Below, one piece after another: positions 42,414-51,009 of a DNA stretch of 64,000 bases. Under the pieces are notes generated by a model that was not told the origin of the DNA, did no database searches, and was given only the letters and a program-made list of their open reading frames with translations. The DNA is from Streptococcus sp. HPH0090 (GTDB lineage Bacteria; Bacillota; Bacilli; Lactobacillales; Streptococcaceae), in contig NZ_KE150464.1 in assembly GCF_000411475.1 (NCBI RefSeq), positions 868,001 through 932,000 on the forward strand. The letters are read 5' to 3'. A program made the translations under genes and the position numbers. How positions within the stretch are numbered: the first letter of the stretch is position 1; every line of letters begins with the position of its first letter.

Positions 42414-43189
42414 ATGAATACAGAGACATCTCATTTTTCCCCATTGGATTTTCCTGAGCAATTACGAACTTATATAGAGGGGGCAACCCTTTCTGACAGC
42501 TCTTCTCATTCAGGAGCAACCGTCCTCTATCTTGACTCAGGTTACTACTTGAAAATAGATCGAAAGGGACGTTTAGAGCGAGAAGCTAGCATTGCAAGTT
42601 GGTTTGAACAAGAGGGAATAGGAACTCCAGTCATCCACTATCTATCTACAGATAAAGACTATCTTCTGACCAAAGAAGCTATTGGTCATAATGCACTCGC
42701 TTTTTTAGATCAGCCAGAAAAAATCTGCCGAAGCATGGCAGAGGCTCTTAAAAAGCTTCACAACTTAAACCCGCAAAATTTTCCTTTAAAAATCATTTAA
42801 AAACCTATAAAGATAGAGCCTTTAAAAACTATGAACAGGGCAAATTTTACGCTAAGGTCCTCTTACCCCAATTTCAGATTAATAGTCGTGAAGAAGCCTT
42901 TCAGCTTATTCAAGAGCAGGACCACCTTTTAAAAACAGATGCCTTTATTCACGGGGATGCCTGTCTACCAAACTTGATTCTTAAAGATGCCAGCCATTTT
43001 TCTTGTTTTATTGACCTTGGTTTGACTGATTTTAGTGACCGACATATCGATCTCTTTTGGATAGTTTGGTCCCTCAACTATAACCTAAAGGACCCTAAAT
43101 ACGCTGAACTATTTCTTGACTATTACGGGAGAGAACAGATCGATATCAATAAACTTCGACTCGTTGCTGCCTTTGAAGCATTTGGATAA
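42414..43189 (+). pseudogene. APH(3')-like phosphotransferase, split by a -1 frame break
   Basis: Two frames together encode a protein of about 258 residues like APH(3') kinases. The first frame (42414-42800) gives the N-lobe: LYLDSGYYLKIDRKGRLERE and the hinge LLTKEAIGH. It stops at 42800. A -1 shift at TTTAAAA (42785-42791) continues without interruption to 43189 and gives the catalytic loop HGDACLPN, then FIDLGLTDFSDRHID. Everything but the frame is intact, so the change is recent, phase-variable, programmed, or a sequence error. Aminoglycoside resistance cannot be assumed; chromosomal relatives often have other substrates. Confidence 0.8.
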
Positions 43190-43198
43190 AAGAAAACT

Positions 43199-43975
43199 AT
43201 GAAAATCACAAAACTAGAAAAGAAAAAAAGACTCTATCTACTAGAGCTTGATAGCGACAAAACTTGCTACATTACAGAGGATACCATTGTTCGCTTTATG
43301 TTGACCAAGGATAAGGACATTAGTCCCGAAGAGTTTGCAGAAATCCAGACCTTTGCACAATTTTCCTACGGAAAAAATCTAGCGCTCTACCACTTATCCT
43401 TCAAGGCTCGTACTGAAAAAGAAGTCCGAGATTATCTAAGTAAACATGAAATCGATGAGAACATCATACCCAAAGTCATCCAATCTCTAAAAGATGACAA
43501 CTGGATAAATGACCGTCAATATGCCTATGCTATTATCAACTCCAATCAGCTATCTGGTGACAAGGGAAGTTATATGCTGATGCAGAAGATTTCTCAAAAG
43601 GGAGTTGCCAAATCTATCATCCAAGAAGTCTTACAAGAATTTGATATGGCGGAAGTCGCAGAGCGCACAGCCGAAAAACTACTGAAAAAATACCAAGGAA
43701 AATTACCTGCCCGTGCTCTAAAAGATAAGATTATCCAAAGCCTAACCAATAAAGGATTTTCCTACACAGAAGCCAAAACAGCCTTTGACCAACTAGATAG
43801 CCAAGTCGAAGAAGAAACTGTTCAGGAGCTTATTTTTAAAGAGTTGGATAAGCAATATCGAAAATATTCGCGTAAGTATGAAGGATACGAACTTAAGCAG
43901 CGTTTGACCCAAGTTTTAGCACGAAAAGGCTACGATTTTTCGGATATAGCCAGCGCTCTCAGAGAATATCTTTAA
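43199..43975 (+). CDS. recX: RecA regulator RecX
   Basis: A 258-residue helical RecX protein that restrains RecA filaments. The family's three-helix repeats are visible from about residue 70 ([31 protein letters not shown]). It follows the APH-like gene by 9 nt and has only a weak Shine-Dalgarno, so it may depend on the upstream promoter. Confidence 0.92.
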   Translation: MKITKLEKKKRLYLLELDSDKTCYITEDTIVRFMLTKDKDISPEEFAEIQTFAQFSYGKNLALYHLSFKARTEKEVRDYLSKHEIDENIIPKVIQSLKDDNWINDRQYAYAIINSNQLSGDKGSYMLMQKISQKGVAKSIIQEVLQEFDMAEVAERTAEKLLKKYQGKLPARALKDKIIQSLTNKGFSYTEAKTAFDQLDSQVEEETVQELIFKELDKQYRKYSRKYEGYELKQRLTQVLARKGYDFSDIASALREYL

Positions 43976-44012
43976 TTTTTTCATGAAAAACTAAGAACTT
44001 TAAACAAAAATG

Positions 44013-44021
44013 TGATACAAT
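44013..44021 (+). promoter_or_regulatory. Extended -10 promoter of the DUF402 gene
   Basis: TGATACAAT; leader about 36 nt. Confidence 0.5.
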
Positions 44022-44062
44022 AGTAAACGATAAACTTATAAATTGTAGAAAGTTGGTTAGTT

Positions 44063-44596
44063 ATGAAACTTCCAAAAGAAGGCGACTTTATTACAATTCA
44101 AAGTTATAAGCATGATGGGAGTCTTCACCGTACTTGGCGAGACACCATGGTACTAAAAACAACAGAGAACGCTATTATCGGCGTCAACGACCACACACTT
44201 GTTACCGAAAGTGACGGTCGTCGTTGGGTAACTCGAGAACCGGCTATTGTTTACTTTCACAAAAAATATTGGTTTAATATCATCGCCATGATTCGTGATA
44301 ATGGGATTTCCTACTATTGCAATATGGCTAGCCCTTATTATCTAGACGAAGAAGCTTTAAAATACATCGACTATGATTTGGATGTTAAAGTTTTTACAGA
44401 TGGCGAAAAACGCCTCTTGGACGTCGAAGAGTATGAACGTCACAAGCGCAAGATGAATTATCCTGATGATTTAGACTATATTTTGAAAGAGCATGTCAAG
44501 ATTCTTGTTGATTGGATTAACAATGAACGAGGCCCCTTCTCAGAAGCCTATGTCAACATTTGGTACAAACGCTACGTAGAACTAAAGAATCGGTAA
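44063..44596 (+). CDS. ntdP: DUF402 nucleoside di/triphosphate phosphatase
   Basis: A 177-residue DUF402 (UPF0374/Ntdp) protein. Homologs in staphylococci hydrolyse nucleoside tri- and diphosphates with a metal-binding pocket of Asp/Glu/Lys; here [10 protein letters not shown] and [12 protein letters not shown], with the YLDEEA segment between them, are the conserved blocks. It stands alone after recX with its own promoter and terminator. The symbol follows the family; activity is inferred. Confidence 0.88.
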   Translation: MKLPKEGDFITIQSYKHDGSLHRTWRDTMVLKTTENAIIGVNDHTLVTESDGRRWVTREPAIVYFHKKYWFNIIAMIRDNGISYYCNMASPYYLDEEALKYIDYDLDVKVFTDGEKRLLDVEEYERHKRKMNYPDDLDYILKEHVKILVDWINNERGPFSEAYVNIWYKRYVELKNR

Positions 44597-44604
44597 AGTT
44601 GTCA

Positions 44605-44638
44605 GAGGTCAGGAACAAAATCCTGACCTCGTTTTTTT
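44605..44638 (+). terminator. Terminator of ntdP
   Basis: GAGGTCAGGA / TCCTGACCTC, 10-bp perfect stem, then seven T. Confidence 0.9.
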
Positions 44639-44643
44639 ATAAG

Positions 44644-44670
44644 CAAAAAACCTGCCTTGAGGCAGGTTTT
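44644..44670 (-). terminator. Terminator of queH
   Basis: AAAACCTGCC / GGCAGGTTTT stem with a TTGA-type 4-nt loop; T-run on the minus strand. Confidence 0.85.
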
Positions 44671-44673
44671 CCT

Positions 44674-45441
44674 TTAAATATCTAACTTTGTAACAGTAAA
44701 TTTGATGTGAGAATAGTCTTTCTCGATATCCTTATCAACCATAAAGGCTGTCGCATCCTTCTTGACCTGTACTAAGTCAATATTCTGTGCTTGAGCTGCA
44801 TAGACACAGCCACAGTAGCATTGGCGATAAATGTCGTACTCTTCACACATTTCTACAGAGCGTTTATAACCTTGATTTTTCTTAAAATCACTCGGAAGAT
44901 AGTGAGTGGTGTAGATTTTTTGCACATCAATCCCAATACTATTGATGGTTTGTGAATTTTTGTGAGGGCTGATGGTTAGGGCTGAGCCAAAGTAGTCAAA
45001 TCCTAAGTCCATAGCCACTTGCGCTGTCTTGTCCAAACGATAATCAAAACAGACCTTGCAACGGTCCCCACCTTCAGGTTCTTCTTCCAAACCTCGAACC
45101 AGTTTACGGTATTCATTTGGTTCATAAGGAGCTTCTAGATATTGGACCTTATTGCCAGTTCGCTCATTGAAATCACTGACAAACTTCTTGGTCACATAGG
45201 TACGCTTGTGATACTCAGCTTTTGGATGGATATTTGAATTTGCAAAATAGATGGTCACATCCGCATACTTGGTCAAATACTCTAGAGTGTAAGTGCTACA
45301 GGGAGCACAACAGACGTGCATGAGAATAGTTGGTCTCTCTTCATTTTTTTCCCAAACTTGAACCATCTTTTGCATGACACGGTCATAGTTGATCTTTTGA
45401 TTGGGATTCATCTTACTTAGAATTTCTTCTACATCAATCAT
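44674..45441 (-). CDS. queH: Epoxyqueuosine reductase QueH
   Basis: A 255-residue QueH (DUF208) enzyme that completes queuosine in tRNA by reducing epoxyqueuosine. The cluster cysteines are in HVCCAPC (Cys-44, 45, 48) and in the late RQCYCGC block; DRCKVCFDYR also matches. It is the non-cobalamin alternative to QueG. AAGGAG and an extended -10 (TGGTACAAT) are close upstream. Confidence 0.92.
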   Translation of the reverse strand: MIDVEEILSKMNPNQKINYDRVMQKMVQVWEKNEERPTILMHVCCAPCSTYTLEYLTKYADVTIYFANSNIHPKAEYHKRTYVTKKFVSDFNERTGNKVQYLEAPYEPNEYRKLVRGLEEEPEGGDRCKVCFDYRLDKTAQVAMDLGFDYFGSALTISPHKNSQTINSIGIDVQKIYTTHYLPSDFKKNQGYKRSVEMCEEYDIYRQCYCGCVYAAQAQNIDLVQVKKDATAFMVDKDIEKDYSHIKFTVTKLDI

Positions 45442-45464
45442 TCTCTTCTCCTTTTCTTCTTGCT

Positions 45465-45473
45465 ATTGTACCA
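45465..45473 (-). promoter_or_regulatory. Extended -10 promoter of queH
   Basis: TGGTACAAT on the minus strand; leader about 17 nt with a good Shine-Dalgarno. Confidence 0.6.
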
Positions 45474-45508
45474 CAGGATCTTTCTTTGGGCAAATAGGGT
45501 TTCGTGCT

Positions 45509-46708
45509 TTATTCAGTTTTTAAGTCCTGATTTAATAGCTTGCCCATCCTTGTCAGACCGATTATTAATATAGGATAACTTAAAAGTAAGATAAAACCTA
45601 GAACTAAAAAGATAGCTACAAGACCCCAACGATCAATCAACCAACCTGTCAATGGGAAAATGACAATCATAGAAAGACTAAAGAGCATGGAATTGATACT
45701 AAGCATAGTTGCTCTTACACTGGAAGGTAAATAACCTTGTAAGTCATTGAAATAGATAGGCTGATAAACTGCATAAAGTGTATTGGTTAAAAGATATACA
45801 AGAAGAAAAGCAAAGGGGGTTCCTGAAAACACCAACAACAAGGCCAAGCCCGTTAGTGCAACAAGAGTCGGAAAAACTCGATTGCTATCCCATTTCTTCC
45901 CAACTTGACTAGCTACATAAACTGCTATAAGATTTAAGCCACTACCAATCAGCATGACTAGCGACACCTGCCATCCTACTAAGTCACTTATTTTCTGCTG
46001 ATAGTAAAAGTAAAACATGCACATGAGTGTCCCGACTAGTTGATAAGTCATCATCCAGTAAAAGAGTACTGGTTTTTCCTGCCATTCTTTTCGAACTTGC
46101 AGGACAATCGTTTTAAAGGTTAAGACTTCATTTCTTCCTCTCTTAGCCATTGGTTCTTTCATAAAATAAATCAAGATTATAGAAAGAAAAGATAATCCAA
46201 TAGCAATTAGATAAGTCCAAGCCAATGCTCCGTGAATAAAGAAGCCTGCGACAACTGTACCTAGGGTTCGGGTGACTTCTGCCACACCAGACAAAAAGCT
46301 AGAAATCTGAAGATATCGGTCCTTTTGACCCGCTTCTACCGCAGAATCATATAAGAAAGCGGTGCTGGTTCCCGAGTCAAAATTGTAAGACCAAGCACTG
46401 ACCATCATGGCAAGAGCATAGATCCAAAAATTCCCCTGACCAAACAAAATCAAGATAGAGGATACAATACTAGCCAAGCGAGCCAAATAGAGATTGGTCT
46501 TGTAGCTAAATCGATCAGCCAACATACCAGAAGGGATCTCACACAAGAGACTTGTCCCATGAAAGATACTTTCTAAGAGACCGATTTGAAGCAAGGAAAG
46601 ACCATTCTGAATGAAAAATAGAATCCAAAAACTGGTAATTCCAAAATAAGATGTAAATTCCAGACCTGCTAGGAGTGGAATATTGCGTTTGTAAGTTCTT
46701 TTAAACAT
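45509..46708 (-). CDS. Major facilitator superfamily transporter
   Basis: A 399-residue protein with twelve predicted membrane helices. The loop between helices 2 and 3 reads GMLADRFSYK, the usual MFS signature. It resembles the small-molecule or drug efflux group, but no substrate can be read. It is monocistronic between the structured repeat and queH. Confidence 0.88.
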   Translation of the reverse strand: MFKRTYKRNIPLLAGLEFTSYFGITSFWILFFIQNGLSLLQIGLLESIFHGTSLLCEIPSGMLADRFSYKTNLYLARLASIVSSILILFGQGNFWIYALAMMVSAWSYNFDSGTSTAFLYDSAVEAGQKDRYLQISSFLSGVAEVTRTLGTVVAGFFIHGALAWTYLIAIGLSFLSIILIYFMKEPMAKRGRNEVLTFKTIVLQVRKEWQEKPVLFYWMMTYQLVGTLMCMFYFYYQQKISDLVGWQVSLVMLIGSGLNLIAVYVASQVGKKWDSNRVFPTLVALTGLALLLVFSGTPFAFLLVYLLTNTLYAVYQPIYFNDLQGYLPSSVRATMLSINSMLFSLSMIVIFPLTGWLIDRWGLVAIFLVLGFILLLSYPILIIGLTRMGKLLNQDLKTE

Positions 46709-46796
46709 TGTTTTCTCTCTTTCAATATGTATTATGACTGTTTCTAAAAGACTTACCTAGATTTGCCTACATTTTCTCCACCTCTTTCATTTAAAG

Positions 46797-46973
46797 TGAG
46801 AGTGGGACAGAAATCGGTAATTCGTTAGAATTCGATTTCGTCATCCCACCTCCGCACAGTTGAGTAGGGCTGTAAAAGCTGATGAAATCAGCGTAGTAGA
46901 GCCCACTCAACCACTGCGTCTTGCTCGATAATCCAAAGACAATTGAGAGGCTAGGACTTTTGTCCCAGCCTCA
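46797..46973. mobile_element. 177-bp MITE-like structured repeat
   Basis: The ends are 13-bp inverted repeats with two mismatches (TGAGAGTGGGACA / TGTCCCAGCCTCA). Inside are three hairpins: one from 46802 to 46849 (GTGGGA..TCCCAC closing GAAATCG / CGATTTC), one around GTTGAGT-GGGCT / AGCCC-ACTCAAC with an inner GCTGAT / ATCAGC, and one at the right end (GAGGCT-GGAC / GTCC-AGCCTC). No ORF. I recall similar elements in many copies in Mitis-group genomes, but this window has one copy. It ends 6 nt before the asnS stop codon. Confidence 0.65.
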
Positions 46974-46979
46974 TGGTTA

Positions 46980-48323
46980 TTAAGGTTTGATACGGTGCAA
47001 CATACGTGGGAATGGAATAGCTTCACGGATGTGTTTAGTTCCAGCTGCGAAGGTTACCATACGCTCGATACCGATACCAAATCCACCGTGTGGTACTGTA
47101 CCATATTTACGAAGGTCAAGGTAGAATTCGTACTCTGTAAGATCCATTCCAAGTGATTCCATCTTAGCGACAAGGGCATCGTAGTCTTCCTCACGCATGG
47201 AACCACCGATGATTTCTCCGTAACCTTCTGGCGCAAGCAAGTCTGCACAAAGTACGCGATCTGGGTTCCCAGGAACTGGTTTCATGTAGAAGGCCTTGAT
47301 GTCTGCTGGATAGTTCATGACAAATGTTGGCACACCAAAGTGGTTTGAGATCCAAGTTTCGTGTGGTGAACCAAAGTCATCACCATGCTCAAGGTGCTCG
47401 TAGTCTGCATCTTCATCGTTTTCATGCTCTTGCAAGAGATCAATGGCTTCATCGTAAGTAATACGTTTGAACGGTTCAGCAATGTAGCGTTTCAAGAGCT
47501 CTGTATCACGCTCCAAGGTTTCCAAGGCTTGAGGAGCACGGTCAAGAACTCCTTGAAGCAATGCTTTAACATAAGCTTCTTGCAAGTCAAGTGATTCATC
47601 GTGTGTTAAGTATGAATACTCAGCATCCATCATCCAGAACTCAGTCAAGTGACGGCGAGTTTTTGATTTCTCCGCACGGAATACTGGTCCAAAGTCAAAG
47701 ACGCGACCAAGGGCCATAGCACCTGCTTCAAGATAAAGCTGTCCTGATTGGCTCAAATAAGCTGGTGTTCCAAAGTAGTCTGTTTCAAAAAGTTCTGTAG
47801 AATCTTCTGCCGCATTTCCTGAAAGGATTGGGCTATCAAATTTCATGAAGCCATTCTTATCAAAGAACTCATAAGTTGCATAGATAATAGCGTTACGGAT
47901 TTGCATCACTGCTACTTGTTTGCGTGAACGCAACCACAAGTGGCGGTTATCCATCAAGAAGTCTGTTCCGTGTTCTTTTGGAGTAATTGGGTAGTCTTGA
48001 GATTCACCGATGACTTCGATGTCTGTAATATCCAACTCATAACCAAATTTTGAGCGTTCGTCTTCTTTGACAATCCCTGTCACGAAAACAGAAGTTTCTT
48101 GGCTTAGGCGTTTGATGGTATCAAATTTTTCAAGACCTACTTCTTCACCGAATTTTTCGATAAAGTTTGGTTTGAAAGCCACGCCTTGGAAGAAGGCAGT
48201 TCCGTCACGCAATTGCAAGAAAGCAATTTTTCCTTTTCCTGACTTGTTAGCAACCCAAGCACCGATAGTCACTTCTTGACCAACGTAGTCTTTTACTTCG
48301 ATAATTGTTACACGTTTTGTCAT
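46980..48323 (-). CDS. asnS: Asparaginyl-tRNA synthetase
   Basis: A 447-residue class IIb synthetase. An N-terminal OB-fold anticodon domain (to about 110) precedes the catalytic core with motif 2 [19 protein letters not shown] and motif 3 GFGIGIERM near the C-terminus. Of two adjacent ATGs I choose 48323, as GGAAG is better spaced and homologs start MTKRV. No T-box leader is seen. Confidence 0.96.
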   Translation of the reverse strand: MTKRVTIIEVKDYVGQEVTIGAWVANKSGKGKIAFLQLRDGTAFFQGVAFKPNFIEKFGEEVGLEKFDTIKRLSQETSVFVTGIVKEDERSKFGYELDITDIEVIGESQDYPITPKEHGTDFLMDNRHLWLRSRKQVAVMQIRNAIIYATYEFFDKNGFMKFDSPILSGNAAEDSTELFETDYFGTPAYLSQSGQLYLEAGAMALGRVFDFGPVFRAEKSKTRRHLTEFWMMDAEYSYLTHDESLDLQEAYVKALLQGVLDRAPQALETLERDTELLKRYIAEPFKRITYDEAIDLLQEHENDEDADYEHLEHGDDFGSPHETWISNHFGVPTFVMNYPADIKAFYMKPVPGNPDRVLCADLLAPEGYGEIIGGSMREEDYDALVAKMESLGMDLTEYEFYLDLRKYGTVPHGGFGIGIERMVTFAAGTKHIREAIPFPRMLHRIKP

Positions 48324-48374
48324 CATTTATCTTCCTTTATTCGTTTAACTTGTCCAAAGACATTATTACTCATT

Positions 48375-48383
48375 ATTGTACCA
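48375..48383 (-). promoter_or_regulatory. Extended -10 promoter of asnS
   Basis: TGGTACAAT on the minus strand; leader about 45 nt. Too short for a T-box riboswitch. Confidence 0.6.
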
Positions 48384-48437
48384 CAAATAATGCCTGATAG
48401 CTAGCTAGTTTGACAGAAATTCCTAAGTTTTTAAAAA

Positions 48438-48466
48438 TAAAAACCTCCGTTATTAAGACGGAGGTT
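48438..48466 (-). terminator. Terminator after the aminotransferase gene
   Basis: AACCTCCGT / ACGGAGGTT, 9-bp stem, then TTTTTATTTTT on the minus strand. Confidence 0.85.
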
Positions 48467-48473
48467 AAGCTTC

Positions 48474-49652
48474 TTATTTTTCCATAAATTGGTGCAAACG
48501 ACGAATGGCTTCTTTAAGAGTTTCTAAGTCTGTCGCATAGCTGAGACGGACATTTTCTGGTGCTCCAAATCCAGCACCTGTTATCAAGGCTAGCCCCACC
48601 TCTTCAAGGATGGCCGTTGTAAATGCTGTTACATCGGTAAAACCTTTCATCTCCATCGCTTTTTTGACATTTGGAAAGAGATAGAAAGCTCCTTGTGGTT
48701 TGACAACTTCAAATCCAGGAACTTCACACAAGAGTGGATAGATAGTATTCAAACGCTCTTCAAAAGCTTGACGCATGATTTCTACAGAATCTTGAGGTCC
48801 AGTTAAGGCCTCGATTGTTGCGTATTGTGAAACAGCGGTTAGGTTTGAAGTTGTTTGACCAGTCAATTTGCTCATAGCAGCAATAATTTCTGGATCACCT
48901 ACTGCATAACCAACACGCCATCCTGTCATAGCGTAGGCCTTAGACACTCCATTGATGACAATGGTTTGTTTGCGAATAGCTTCTGACAGACTAGAGATTG
49001 GAACGAACTCATTCCCGTTATAGACCAAACGACCATAAATATCATCGGCCAGGATGAGAATATCATGTTCAACAGCCCAATTTCCAATGGCTAACAATTC
49101 CTCACGAGAGTATATCATACCGGTAGGATTAGATGGTGAGTTAAGAACCAAGACCTTAGTCTTACCTGTGCGAGCAGCTTCTAATTGCTCCACAGTCACT
49201 TTAAAGTGATTGTCTTCTTTGGCTTGGACAAATACTGGAAGGCCTTCTGCCATCTTAACCTGATCCCCATAGCTGACCCAGTAAGGAGTAGGAATGATTA
49301 CCTCATCTCCAGGGTTGATAACAGCCATAAAGAAAGTATAAAGGGAAAACTTGGCACCTGTAGCAAAAGTGACCTCATTAGCTGCTACAGAATACCCATA
49401 ATAACGTTCAAAATAGGTATTAACCGCTGCTTTCAATTCAGGCAAACCCGAAGCTACCGTATAGAAAGACGCGCGACCATCTCGAATGGCTGCAACCGCA
49501 GCATCTTGAATATTTTCAGGAGTATGAAAATCGGGCTGACCTAAAGTCAAGAAAAGAACGTCTTTTCCTTCAGCTTTTAACTTCTTTGCTCTTGCATCAC
49601 TAGCCAGAGTAACGCTTTCTTCCATCTCTAAGACACGTTTGGATAATTTCAT
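48474..49652 (-). CDS. Pyridoxal-phosphate aminotransferase, aspartate type
   Basis: A 392-residue class I aminotransferase. NSPSNPTGM and the PLP lysine in NGVSKAYAMTGWRVGYA are diagnostic. In Bacillus the same neighbours (ypmB/tseB, aspB, asnS) occur together, so aspartate aminotransferase is the best guess, feeding aspartate and asparagine near asnS. The ATG overlaps the tseB-like stop by 4 nt. Confidence 0.92.
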   Translation of the reverse strand: MKLSKRVLEMEESVTLASDARAKKLKAEGKDVLFLTLGQPDFHTPENIQDAAVAAIRDGRASFYTVASGLPELKAAVNTYFERYYGYSVAANEVTFATGAKFSLYTFFMAVINPGDEVIIPTPYWVSYGDQVKMAEGLPVFVQAKEDNHFKVTVEQLEAARTGKTKVLVLNSPSNPTGMIYSREELLAIGNWAVEHDILILADDIYGRLVYNGNEFVPISSLSEAIRKQTIVINGVSKAYAMTGWRVGYAVGDPEIIAAMSKLTGQTTSNLTAVSQYATIEALTGPQDSVEIMRQAFEERLNTIYPLLCEVPGFEVVKPQGAFYLFPNVKKAMEMKGFTDVTAFTTAILEEVGLALITGAGFGAPENVRLSYATDLETLKEAIRRLHQFMEK

Positions 49653-50137
49653 TGTTTCTCCTTTTCGACTAAGGCGCCAGATTCAAAATCTACTAGATAA
49701 TAGTCTCCTCCAGACTTGATTTCCCAGACAGGCTTTTCAGCGTAGCGTCCGAAAGTAATCTTGTCAATCTCAGTTGCTCCTTTTTCTCTGACAACTGCTT
49801 CTGCTTTTTCTTGAGAAGTTCCATTTTTTAGTTGATATACGTAAATATTGTTGCTACTTTTCTCTACTAAGACAGCAACTGATTTCTGGTTCTTATCTTG
49901 GCCAAGAACACTATAATAGCTTTCTAAACCATTGAAGATATCAATCTGGCTAACCGTTTCTAGATTTGCATACTGCTTAGCGAGTCTTTCACCTTCTACC
50001 TTAGCAGTTCGATAAGGCTTCATGCTGAGCCATACTAAGTAGAGAAAGGAAGAAGTGATGACTAGAGTTAACAAAGTTATACCAATAATGTACTGAAATA
50101 ATAGGGAATTTTTTTCTTTTTTCTGTCTCTTTTTCAC
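49649..50137 (-). CDS. tseB: TseB/YpmB-like DUF5590 membrane-anchored protein
   Basis: A 162-residue protein with a basic N-terminus, one membrane helix (about 14-36) and an extracellular domain of two PepSY-like modules. It matches YpmB/TseB, which in Bacillus binds PBP2A and tunes cell elongation. I start it at the GTG at 50137; the next ATG (MKPYRT) would remove the membrane anchor. No Shine-Dalgarno is present and the -10 ends 6 nt upstream, so it is predicted leaderless with GTG. Confidence 0.8.
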   Translation of the reverse strand: MKKRQKKEKNSLLFQYIIGITLLTLVITSSFLYLVWLSMKPYRTAKVEGERLAKQYANLETVSQIDIFNGLESYYSVLGQDKNQKSVAVLVEKSSNNIYVYQLKNGTSQEKAEAVVREKGATEIDKITFGRYAEKPVWEIKSGGDYYLVDFESGALVEKEKQ

Positions 50138-50143
50138 TCGTCT

Positions 50144-50172
50144 ATTTTACCATCTATCCTAGTGAATTACAA
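50144..50172 (-). promoter_or_regulatory. Promoter for predicted leaderless tseB mRNA
   Basis: On the minus strand TTGTAA (50172-50167), 17 nt ending TGG, TAAAAT (50149-50144). The G of the GTG at 50137 is the seventh base after the -10. Confidence 0.75.
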
Positions 50173-50336
50173 GTGAAGTTAGGGGAGGAATCTGGATTTT
50201 CAATCCGTTTTTAGGATATCATTACACAACTTCAAGCCGTGTTTTTATAGACTTTTCTACGCTCTTCATTTTTAATTAAAAACTTAGATTCTATTGATTT
50301 TATTTTCTGAGCATATCCCTTGCAAATGATTTTATT

Positions 50337-50363
50337 CTGTTGTAACATATATTGTAACAACAG
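50337..50363. promoter_or_regulatory. 27-bp operator-like palindrome before the FMN reductase gene
   Basis: CTGTTGT.ACA..TGT.ACAACAG arms around an AT centre; it also reads as two TTGTAACA direct repeats 12 bp apart. It lies about 45 bp before the start of the reductase gene, in a 268-bp gap that otherwise holds only the divergent tseB promoter. Likely site for a TetR/MarR-type regulator, not identified. Confidence 0.5.
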
Positions 50364-50405
50364 AGTGGTTCTGATTAAAAGATTAAAATTAAAAGGAGAC
50401 TCCCT

Positions 50406-50954
50406 ATGTCTAAAAAAGTATTGTTTATCGTTGGTTCACTTCGTGAAGGTTCATTCAACCACCAAATGGCATTAGAAGCTGAAAAGGCACTTGCTGGCAA
50501 ATCCGAGGTAAGCTACCTTGACTACTCAGCCATTCCTCTCTTCAACCAAGAACTTGAAGTTCCAACTCTTCCATCTGTTGCGGCTGCTCGTGAAGCTGTT
50601 TTAGCTGCTGATGCCATCTGGATTTTCTCTCCAGTCTACAACTTCTCAATTCCTGGAACAGTGAAAAACTTGCTTGACTGGCTTTCACGTGCCATCGACT
50701 TGTCTGATACCCGTGGAGCATCTGCACTTCAAGATAAGATTGTTACAGTATCTTCAGTTGCGAATGCAGGTCATGATCAGCTCTTTACGATTTACAAAGA
50801 CCTCTTGCCATTCATCCGTACACAAGTTGTTGGTGGTTTCACTGCAGCTCGTGTCAACGATTCTGCTTGGGAAGATGGTAAATTAGTTCTCGAAGACAGC
50901 GTTGCTGCTTCTTTGAAACAACAAGCAGAAGACTTGCTTCAAGCTATTCAATAA
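50406..50954 (+). CDS. NADPH-dependent FMN reductase
   Basis: A 182-residue flavodoxin-fold reductase. GSLREGSFN near residue 11 binds FMN phosphate, and the SPVYNFSIPGTVKNLLDWLSR region is the family signature. Relatives reduce quinones, azo dyes or chromate. AAGGAG precedes the ATG. A palindromic operator candidate upstream suggests induction by a small molecule. Confidence 0.9.
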   Translation: MSKKVLFIVGSLREGSFNHQMALEAEKALAGKSEVSYLDYSAIPLFNQELEVPTLPSVAAAREAVLAADAIWIFSPVYNFSIPGTVKNLLDWLSRAIDLSDTRGASALQDKIVTVSSVANAGHDQLFTIYKDLLPFIRTQVVGGFTAARVNDSAWEDGKLVLEDSVAASLKQQAEDLLQAIQ

Positions 50955-51009
50955 TTGCAACAAAAGGAAAAAGATAGTAGACAAATGTTATTTCTACTAT
51001 CTTTTTTTG

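Noticed and set aside
48324..48441. T-box riboswitch before asnS
   Set aside because: The leader is only about 45 nt and has no T-box core or specifier loop.
49185..49544. 119-codon plus-strand frame inside the aminotransferase gene
   Set aside because: Opposite-strand shadow; amino acid makeup is not protein-like and there is no promoter.
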